This document shows, one piece after another, positions 29,524 to 36,600 of a stretch of 36,600 nt of DNA. The position numbers and the translations under genes are program-made. Within the stretch, counting starts at the first letter, position 1. Every line of letters begins with the position of its first letter. Source of the stretch: Acetobacteraceae bacterium (lineage in GTDB: Bacteria; Pseudomonadota; Alphaproteobacteria; Acetobacterales; Acetobacteraceae); contig DAHXNW010000104.1 in assembly GCA_027365195.1 (NCBI GenBank), positions 1 to 36,600 of the forward strand, in the 5' to 3' direction. Below the pieces are notes generated by a model. It was not told the DNA's origin and made no database searches. It worked only from the letters and a program-made list of their open reading frames with translations.

Positions 29524-30297
29524 TCACCAACACGTATAACCACCATCAGCCTGCACGATAGCCCCGGTAATAAGGCTTGCTGCGTCGGAGGCAAGAAAGA
29601 GTGCAACAGATGCGATTTCCTCAGGTTGACCGACGCGGTTCATCGGCGTCATCTCGAGCCAGGTTTTGTACATTGCTTCATTCTGCATCCCGAACTGCGT
29701 CAGTGGCGTTTCGATATAGGTCGGTGCGACAGCATTGACCCGCACACCACGACCGCCCCACTCGGCGGCAAGCGAGCGCGTGAGATGATGCACGCCCGCT
29801 TTCGATGCGTTATAGAAACTCTGCGGCTGCGGTTTGTTAACGATAAAGCCGGACATGGAGCCGATATTCACCACCGCTCCTGTGCCACGCTCCAACATCC
29901 GCCGCCCGAAGCTCCGGCAGCAATAAAACAATCCGTCCAGATTGACCGCCATATGCATGCGCCAATGCTCATCCGTCGTATCTTCTGCACGCACATCGCT
30001 CACCGCGACGCCCGCATTATTGATAAGAATGTCGATCCTGCCATGGTCTTGCATGATGCGTTCGGCGAGCGCTTCCACCGCAGCGGAATCGGTCACGTCC
30101 AGCACTGCGCCCTCGGCCTTGATCCCGTGCTGACGCAACGCTTCTTGTGCGGTCCCTATACGTTCTGGAAGAAGTTCGGCCAACACGATTCTTGCTCCAG
30201 CTTCGCCGAGTGCCTGTGCGCAGCAGAGACCGATGCCTTGGCCCGCGCCAGTGACGACGCCGACGCGGCCGTGAAGATCGTATTTTCCAAGATACAT
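29524..30297 (-). CDS. SDR family polyol dehydrogenase (galactitol dehydrogenase-like)
   Basis: VGVVTGAGQGIGLCCAQALGEAGA; VNIGSMSGFIVNKPQPQSFYNASKAGVHHLTRSLAAEW. Confidence 0.82.
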   Translation of the reverse strand: MYLGKYDLHGRVGVVTGAGQGIGLCCAQALGEAGARIVLAELLPERIGTAQEALRQHGIKAEGAVLDVTDSAAVEALAERIMQDHGRIDILINNAGVAVSDVRAEDTTDEHWRMHMAVNLDGLFYCCRSFGRRMLERGTGAVVNIGSMSGFIVNKPQPQSFYNASKAGVHHLTRSLAAEWGGRGVRVNAVAPTYIETPLTQFGMQNEAMYKTWLEMTPMNRVGQPEEIASVALFLASDAASLITGAIVQADGGYTCW

Positions 30298-30333
30298 CGC
30301 AAGACTCCCGATTAATGCGCCGTCGTTCGATTA

Positions 30334-31149
30334 TTATTTCACCGCGCCAAAGGTCAGCCCACGCACCAACTGCCGCTGGCTGATCCAGCCGAACGCCAGA
30401 ATCGGTGCGATCGCGAGAACGGAGGCCGCAGAAAGCCGTGCCCAGAACAGCCCTTGCGGCGCAGAGAACGAGGCAATGAACGCAGTCAGCGGTGCCGCGT
30501 TATGCGCTGTCAGATTGAGGCTCCAGAATGCTTCATTCCAGCATAGAATGACCGAGAGCAGCGCCGTCGAGGCAATTCCCGGCGCCACCAGCGGCAACAA
30601 GACATAGAGAATGGTCTGGCCCACGTTGGCACCATCGATGCGGCTCGCCTCAATGATATCCTTCGGCGTCTCACGAAAAAAGGTGAACAGCATCCACACC
30701 CCGATCGGCAGGTTACTCAGAAAATCAATGATAACCAATGCCGTACGCGTATCGAGCAGACCGAGATCCCGGCTCAAAAGATAAATCGGTACCAGCACGC
30801 CAACAGCGGGTAGCATCTTGGTCGAGAGCATCCAGAGCAGAATATCGCGCGTGTAACGGCCAGGATAGAACGCCATCGCAAAAGCCGCTGGCACAGCTAC
30901 GAGTAGCATCAGCAGCGTCGCCAGAACCGAGATTGCGATGCTGTTGAAGGCATATCCGGCATAACCCTGCAATGCAAAAATGTCACGGTAGTTTGCAAGA
31001 GTCGGATGAAAAATAAACAGCGGTGGCGTTTGCACTGCCTCCACTTCGGTCTTCAAACTCGCCAGCAGCATCCAGAAGATCGGAAAGAAATTGACGATGG
31101 CGATGAGCCAGGCGACCCCGCCGGCCAACCATGTTTTAACGCCGCTCAT
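30334..31149 (-). CDS. smoG: Carbohydrate/polyol ABC transporter permease (SmoG-type)
   Basis: MalG-type EAAxxDGA-like loop (IIEASRIDGANVGQTILYVLLPLVAPGI). Confidence 0.85.
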   Translation of the reverse strand: MSGVKTWLAGGVAWLIAIVNFFPIFWMLLASLKTEVEAVQTPPLFIFHPTLANYRDIFALQGYAGYAFNSIAISVLATLLMLLVAVPAAFAMAFYPGRYTRDILLWMLSTKMLPAVGVLVPIYLLSRDLGLLDTRTALVIIDFLSNLPIGVWMLFTFFRETPKDIIEASRIDGANVGQTILYVLLPLVAPGIASTALLSVILCWNEAFWSLNLTAHNAAPLTAFIASFSAPQGLFWARLSAASVLAIAPILAFGWISQRQLVRGLTFGAVK

Positions 31150-32027
31150 ACATCGAGCCTTCGTGCGACGGTGCGGATCAGCAACGCCGCCAGCACATTG
31201 GCCAGGATGATCGCGATCACACCAGCGGCCGAGGCGCCACCGATATTGAAGGCGAGCAAAGCGCGCTGATAGATGAGAAACGGTAGATTGGTCGTAGCGA
31301 TTCCGGGACCGCCGGCTGTTGTGACGTAGATTTCGGCAAAAATACTGAGCAGGAAAATTGTCTCCATCATGACCAGCACGCTGATCGCACGGGCCATATG
31401 CGGCACTTGGATGAAGAAGAAGACGGCAATCGTGCCAGCACCGTCGAGCCGCGCCGCCTCCAATTGTTCTTCATCGAGCGATTGCAGCGCCGTCAGCAGG
31501 ATCAGGAACGCAAACGGCAGCCATTCCCAGGTGACGATGATGATGATCGAGATGAGCGGGAAACTGCTGAACCAGTCGATCACCGGAAAGCCGAGACTGC
31601 GCAGCACACCGGCGAACAGGCCGTTCACTGGGTGCATCAGAAGGTTTTTCCAGATTAGCGCACTCACGGTTGGCATTACGAAAAATGGCGAGATCATCAG
31701 CACGCGCGCGATACCCTGCCCCGGAAAACCGGTGTTGAAAATAGCCGCGAGAACCACGCCAAGGCTGATGGTGAGCACCATGACCGCCAGCACCAGAACC
31801 ACCGTGATGACCAGGATGCTAGGCAGCGCGGGGTCGCGGAGCAGGAAGCGATAGTTGTTGATACCGGCGAAGCCGGTCAGCATCGGATTGAGTAGATTAT
31901 AGCGTCGGAACGAAAACCACAGCGTCATCGCCAGCGGCACGATCATCCACACCAGAAGCGCACCGACCGAGGGAGCGATCAACGGGATGGTACGAACGCG
32001 TGCCGCGGAATGTCCGTCACGCTGCAT
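31146..32027 (-). CDS. smoF: Carbohydrate/polyol ABC transporter permease (SmoF-type)
   Basis: MalF-type EQLEAARLDGAGTIAVFFFIQVPHM; overlaps next permease. Confidence 0.85.
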   Translation of the reverse strand: MQRDGHSAARVRTIPLIAPSVGALLVWMIVPLAMTLWFSFRRYNLLNPMLTGFAGINNYRFLLRDPALPSILVITVVLVLAVMVLTISLGVVLAAIFNTGFPGQGIARVLMISPFFVMPTVSALIWKNLLMHPVNGLFAGVLRSLGFPVIDWFSSFPLISIIIIVTWEWLPFAFLILLTALQSLDEEQLEAARLDGAGTIAVFFFIQVPHMARAISVLVMMETIFLLSIFAEIYVTTAGGPGIATTNLPFLIYQRALLAFNIGGASAAGVIAIILANVLAALLIRTVARRLDV

Positions 32028-32054
32028 ATCGTACCCTCCCGCCGGATCGGGCGA

Positions 32055-33383
32055 TTATTGCGTATAGCCCGATTGTTCCATGGTCGACGTCACGCTCGCC
32101 TGCGCCTGCTTTAACGTCTGCGCAACGGTCATCTGCCCAGTGAGAGCCGCCGCCACCATTTGCCCGACAGTGGTGCCGATCGCCTGGAATTCAGGAATGG
32201 CGACGTATTGAATGCCGGTATAGGGCACCTTCTTGAGCGTCGGGTGATCGAGATCGGCGGTCATGATCGCCGTTTTCACATAACTCGCGAAGGGTGCGGC
32301 TTTTATGTAATTCGCATTTGCATAGGTGGAGGCACGCGTTCCCGGCGGTACTACGGTCCAGCCGTCGGTATTGCCGACCAGTTCAATATACTCGCGCGAC
32401 GTCGACCATTGCAGGAAAGATTTGGCGACCGCGACGTTCTTCGAGGTGGACGGAATGGCCATCGCCCAGGCCCAGAACCAATGCGAGCCATTCGGTGTCT
32501 TATCGATCGGTGCGGCGGTAAATGCCACTTTGTCGGCAACCTGGCTTTGACTTTTGTCGTACAGCAGACCGGCGCCGGAAGTCGCATCGATCCACATGGC
32601 GCAATGCCCGGTGGCGAAAAGTGCCTGATTTTCGTTGAATCCGTTGGAATTAGCCCCCGGCGGACCATCCCTGCGCATCAAATCGATATAGAAGGTGAGC
32701 GCGTCGTGCCACGCCTTGCTGTCGAGCCGCGCCTGCCATTTTTCGTCGAACCAGCGACCTCCCGAGGTGTTTACCAGCGTATCGAGATAGGCCATGTTCT
32801 CGCCCCAGCCCGGCTTGCCGCGCAGGCAGATGCCATATTGCTGATGTGCGCGATCCGTGAACTTATCGGCAAAGGCTTTGATCTGGCTGTATTTCGGCTG
32901 TGTCGGCATAGTCAGCCCGGCCTTGTCGAAAAGATCCTTGCGGTAGAAGGTGAAGGAACTCTCGGCATAGAACGGCACCGCGTAGAGATGGCCCGATTCG
33001 GTCAGCGCCTGCCGCACCGAGGGAAACACATCAGCCATGTCATAGGATGCAGGAAAATCATCCAGAGCAACGAGCCAGTTCTGTTTGCCCCAGATCGGCG
33101 TTTCGTAAGAGCCGATGGTGAGAATATCGAACTGCCCGCTCTTGGTGCTGATGTCGGTGGTGGCGCGTTGCCGCAGCACGTTCTCTTCGAGAACCACCCA
33201 GTTTATTTTGTTACCAGTTTTTTTCTCCCAGATCGGGGAGAGTTTCTGCATCTCGACCATTTGCGAGTTATTGACGGTCGCGATGGTGATGGTCGCGGCA
33301 GTCGCGGCGAACGCGCTACCGGCGAGCATGCCGACGGTCAGAGCCATGCCCGAGATGACGCGTGCGGCAGAGTGTCGCTTCAT
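32055..33383 (-). CDS. smoE: Extracellular polyol-binding protein of ABC transporter (SmoE-type)
   Basis: Signal peptide MKRHSAARVISGMALTVGMLAGSAFA; family-1-type SBP sequence; first gene of polyol operon; RBS ggggaggg. Confidence 0.83.
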   Translation of the reverse strand: MKRHSAARVISGMALTVGMLAGSAFAATAATITIATVNNSQMVEMQKLSPIWEKKTGNKINWVVLEENVLRQRATTDISTKSGQFDILTIGSYETPIWGKQNWLVALDDFPASYDMADVFPSVRQALTESGHLYAVPFYAESSFTFYRKDLFDKAGLTMPTQPKYSQIKAFADKFTDRAHQQYGICLRGKPGWGENMAYLDTLVNTSGGRWFDEKWQARLDSKAWHDALTFYIDLMRRDGPPGANSNGFNENQALFATGHCAMWIDATSGAGLLYDKSQSQVADKVAFTAAPIDKTPNGSHWFWAWAMAIPSTSKNVAVAKSFLQWSTSREYIELVGNTDGWTVVPPGTRASTYANANYIKAAPFASYVKTAIMTADLDHPTLKKVPYTGIQYVAIPEFQAIGTTVGQMVAAALTGQMTVAQTLKQAQASVTSTMEQSGYTQ

Positions 33384-33413
33384 CGTAGTCCCTCCCCTGG
33401 GTTTTAGCGGGCG

Positions 33414-33434
33414 TTTGCCCTTATTCCGGGCAAA
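33414..33434. promoter_or_regulatory. Candidate operator (dyad) upstream of the polyol-binding protein gene
   Basis: tttgccc-ttattcc-gggcaaa, 7-bp perfect arms, about 31-51 nt before the start at 33383. Confidence 0.45.
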
Positions 33435-33458
33435 TTACACACGCACGGCGTACCGGTG

Positions 33459-34442
33459 TCAAGGCCGATCTAAAGCCGCGAGCAATGCCTCTGCCGTCGT
33501 CTCGTCGGTGATCAACCCGGTGAGCAACCCGCCGGCGAGGGCGGCGCGCAACGCGGGCAGTTTTTCACGCCCGGCGCCGATGCCGACGCGCACCGCGTTT
33601 GCCGCACTCCCCGCCCAGAGCGCGTTGATCCGCTCGGCAACCGGCGCGCGCACGGGCGCCCCCGCGGCATCGAAGGCACAGCCAGCAATCTCGCCGACCG
33701 CGCCGGCCGCCATCAACTCGCTCAATTCGGCATCGTTGATGAAGCCGCCCTGGTGCAGCGGCGCCCGCCAGCCGACCTGCGCCACACCGAGCAGCAGGCA
33801 GCGTGCTTGCTGCTGCAAGGTTTGCAGTGTTTTATAGGCGCGCTGCCGCCCGGCGAGCGATTTTTCCTCCACCGAACCGGCGGCGAGCGCCAGCGTCATC
33901 GGATAATATTGTGCGCCGACTTGCTCGGCGACGCGCATGGCGGGGTCGGCGGCGATGGCGCGGCCATCGGCAGCGAGGGTGCCGCAGAGCGAAAACAGTT
34001 TGTGCTGCGGTGCCGCCATTGGCGAAACCTCGGCGGCCAATGCCCGCAGCGTCCGCCCGGTCGACATCCCGATCACCAGCGGCAGACGCTGCGTCAGCCA
34101 GCCTTCGAGATATTGCGCCCCGGCAACCGCGAGCCCAGCGAGGCTACTGCTTTCTCCGGCATCCGAAGGCACCACCTCGCAGACTGCGAGCGCATAACGC
34201 CGCGTCAGCTTCTCGGCCCAGGCGAGGCAGGCGTCGAGCGGATGATCGAACCGGAACTTGATCAGTTTCTCCGCCACCGCGCGCGCCACCAGGCGCTGCG
34301 CGGTCTGGCGCGACACGTTGAGCTGGCCAGCGATCTCATCCTGCGTACGTCCGGCGATATAATAGAGCCATGCGGCGCGGGCCGCCTGATCGAGCCGGTT
34401 GCGCGCCGCCCGCCTGAGCGGCGTCTCAGCTTCGATGTTCAT
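33459..34442 (-). CDS. SorC-family sugar-binding transcriptional regulator
   Basis: N-terminal HTH RAAWLYYIAGRTQDEIAGQLNVSRQTAQRLVARAVAEKLI; sugar-binding C-terminal domain (FSLCGTLA, GVAQV). Confidence 0.87.
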   Translation of the reverse strand: MNIEAETPLRRAARNRLDQAARAAWLYYIAGRTQDEIAGQLNVSRQTAQRLVARAVAEKLIKFRFDHPLDACLAWAEKLTRRYALAVCEVVPSDAGESSSLAGLAVAGAQYLEGWLTQRLPLVIGMSTGRTLRALAAEVSPMAAPQHKLFSLCGTLAADGRAIAADPAMRVAEQVGAQYYPMTLALAAGSVEEKSLAGRQRAYKTLQTLQQQARCLLLGVAQVGWRAPLHQGGFINDAELSELMAAGAVGEIAGCAFDAAGAPVRAPVAERINALWAGSAANAVRVGIGAGREKLPALRAALAGGLLTGLITDETTAEALLAALDRP

Positions 34443-34534
34443 GCGATGCTCCGATGCATGCGGTCAAAATCGATGGATTGCCCATGACGATGACTTTTGC
34501 CACTCTGCCGCTCGAAGAGCCAGGGGGAAGCGCG

Positions 34535-35482
34535 ATGCCCGAGATCGTCACCATCGGGGAGTTGCTCGTCGAGATCATGGCCGAGACCGTTGGCCAGTCC
34601 TTCGCCGCGCCTGGGCGCTATCTCGGCCCCTATCCGTCCGGCGCGCCGGCGATCTTCGCCGATCAGGCGGCGCGTCTCGGCATTCCCACCGGCTTGATCG
34701 CGACCATCGGCGAGGACGAATTCGGCACGCTGGCGCTGGAGCGCCTGCGCCGCGATGGGGTCGAGACCAGGGCCATCCGCCGGGTATCTGGCGCCACCAC
34801 CGGAACCGCCTTCGTCACCTACGCCGCCGACGGCACCCGGCACTTCATTTTCCACCTCGCCGACGCCGCCCCCGGCCGGCTTGCCGCAAGCGATCTCGAT
34901 CCCACGCTGTTCGCCGATTGCCGCACTCTTCACATCATGGGCTCCTCGCTGTTCTCGGCCGGCATGATCCGCACCGTCGACCGCGCGATCGTGCTGGCGA
35001 TGGAGGCCGGCGCGCAACTGTCATTCGAACCCCAACATCCGCGCGCCAGTGCTGCGCCAGCCCGGTGTGGCAGAGGCGATCCGAGGCATCGCCGCGCGCG
35101 CGGACATTCTGATGCCGAGCGAGGCCGATCTCGCCTTTCTCTGTCCCGGCGCCACGATCGACGCGGCGATCGAAGGTTTTCTTGGCCAGGGTACGCGATG
35201 CGTATTCCTCAAGCGGGGCGCCACGGCACGCTCTATGCCGATCACGCACGTCGGATCACAACGCCTGCTTTCGCGGTGCGTGAGGTCGATCCGACCGGCG
35301 CGGGAGATTGCACGGGGGCGACGTTCCTCGCCGGCCTGCTGCGGGATCTGCCGCTCGACGAGGTGTTGCGCCGCGCCAATGCCGCAGGCGCGCTGGCGGT
35401 GGGCGCGCGCGGGCCGATGGAGGGCAACAGCGATGCGGCATCGCTCGCCGCCTTCATCGCGCACGCAGATCCGAGAGGATGA
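34535..35482 (+). pseudogene. PfkB-family carbohydrate kinase (2-keto-3-deoxygluconate/tagatose kinase-like) with two compensating frameshifts
   Basis: MPEIVTIGELLVEIM...EVDPTGAGDCTGATFLAGLL in frame 2; middle part RGIAARADILMPSEADLAFLCPGATIDAAIEGFLGQGTRCVFLKRGA is in frame 3. Confidence 0.8.
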
Positions 35483-35496
35483 CTGCGGCACACACG

Positions 35497-36600
35497 TCAA
35501 CGGCGCGACAGGCGGAAATAGAGATCCGACAGCCGCGCCGGCAGATCCTCCAAGCGTTGCAGCACCGCATGGCCGGCGCGGCCGAAAATGCGCGCCGCCG
35601 TCGGTGCGCCCTCGGCGCCGAGCACCACGGCAAAGCTGTCGATCCCGCGCCCACGCAGGCCGAGCACGGCGCGGCGCGCGTCCTCGACCAGATCGAGCGG
35701 ATCGGGCACGTCGATGTCAGATGGTTCGCCATCGGTCAGCACCAGCACCAGCCGACGGAAGCTGCGTATCGGGGCCAATTCGGCGCCGGCATGACGCAGC
35801 GCGGCGCCGAGCCGTGTGGAGAGGCCGGGCGATAATCCGGCGAGGCGGGCGCGGGCGGCGCCATCGAACGGCGCGGCGAAATCCTTGATCCGCGTCAGTT
35901 GCACCCGCGCCCGCCCGTCGGAAGCGAAAGCGAGGAGCGCGAACGGATCGCCCAGCCGCGCCATCGCCTCTCCCAGCAAAGCGACCGCGAGACGCTCGGT
36001 TTCCAGCACCGCGGCGGCGCGAGTGGATTCCGAGACATCCACCAGCACCACGGTCGCCAGATCGCGGGCCTGCAGCGCACTCGCGCGATACAGCCGCTCA
36101 TCGGGCCACTCACCGGAAGCGCGCGCCACCTCGGCATCCAGCACCGCATCCATATCGAGTTCCATGCCGTCGCGCTGGCGCTTTAGCCGGCGCGGCCGGC
36201 CGGGGCGGGCGGCGCGCACCAGACGGTCGATGCGCCGGCGCAGATCGGGCGCCGCGTCGAGCGCCGCATCGAGCCGTCGGCGGTCGCCGAGTACGGCCGG
36301 CACAGCGCGCACGCTGGTCCAGTCGGGCCGCTCCACCGCTTCGCTGCGGTCCCATTCCGGATAGCGGGCAAGCAGCACCCCCTCCGGCTCCGGCGCGGCC
36401 GAGGGACGCGCACGTGCGCTCCCCGTCTCCTCGGCCTGGCGGTCGGCGCGGCCCTCGCCCGCCGCCTGGCGTAGCCGCGCCGCCTCGATCATGAGGTCGA
36501 TGGAGTCGGCGGCAGCCTCGGCGGGGGGGTCGAACTCCCATAACCCAAGCCCGTCGTCGCGATAGGCCGGCTCGACTACATAAGTTCGGGCATTGAACTG
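35497..36600 (-). CDS. VWA-domain protein, NorD/CbbO-like, truncated at the window edge
   Basis: VVLVDVSESTRAA MIDAS, VLTDGEPSDIDV; reading frame stays open to 36600 (...YVVEPAYRDDGLGLWEFDPP upstream of the listed Met). Confidence 0.82.
   Translation of the reverse strand, partial: QFNARTYVVEPAYRDDGLGLWEFDPPAEAAADSIDLMIEAARLRQAAGEGRADRQAEETGSARARPSAAPEPEGVLLARYPEWDRSEAVERPDWTSVRAVPAVLGDRRRLDAALDAAPDLRRRIDRLVRAARPGRPRRLKRQRDGMELDMDAVLDAEVARASGEWPDERLYRASALQARDLATVVLVDVSESTRAAAVLETERLAVALLGEAMARLGDPFALLAFASDGRARVQLTRIKDFAAPFDGAARARLAGLSPGLSTRLGAALRHAGAELAPIRSFRRLVLVLTDGEPSDIDVPDPLDLVEDARRAVLGLRGRGIDSFAVVLGAEGAPTAARIFGRAGHAVLQRLEDLPARLSDLYFRLSRR

Noticed and set aside
34535-35482. Programmed ribosomal frameshifting in the PfkB kinase
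   Set aside because: Two opposite shifts would be needed, with no clear slippery heptamer or stimulatory structure; indel or sequencing error is simpler

Overview
36.6 kb window from a high-GC (alphaproteobacterium-like) genome, read by eye from the sequence and the supplied ORF track. Left part (1-9.5 kb): GT2 glycosyltransferase, HrpB-type helicase, ahpC/ahpD peroxidase pair, PA0069-type radical SAM protein, Na/Pi-cotransporter with PhoU-like domain, and an MHS/MFS transporter. Middle (9.5-18.3 kb): a branched-chain-amino-acid-type ABC transporter followed by hydantoinase/oxoprolinase B and A subunits and an isochorismatase-fold hydrolase. Next (18.4-26.3 kb): an AmiC-like sensor and AmiR-like ANTAR antiterminator, a leader with an intrinsic terminator, a UrtABCDE/FmdDEF-type ABC transporter, and an aliphatic amidase very like Pseudomonas AmiE. 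Right (26.3-35.5 kb): a polyol (sorbitol/galactitol-type) ABC transporter/catabolic operon on the minus strand, a SorC-type regulator, and a divergent PfkB sugar kinase carrying two compensating frameshifts. The window ends inside a NorD/CbbO-like VWA protein. Most interesting signals: (1) a family of about 110-130 bp palindromic elements (3 complete copies and 1 truncated copy, all in the first 9.5 kb) with a conserved central CAGTATACTG; one copy has 16-bp perfect terminal inverted repeats directly flanked by an 8-bp direct repeat, as expected of a MITE insertion; (2) a candidate AmiR/ANTAR antitermination leader upstream of an amide transporter-amidase operon; (3) the doubly frameshifted PfkB kinase; (4) an isochorismatase-fold hydrolase whose expected catalytic Cys is Gly; (5) a GatZ/KbaZ protein with no visible GatY partner.
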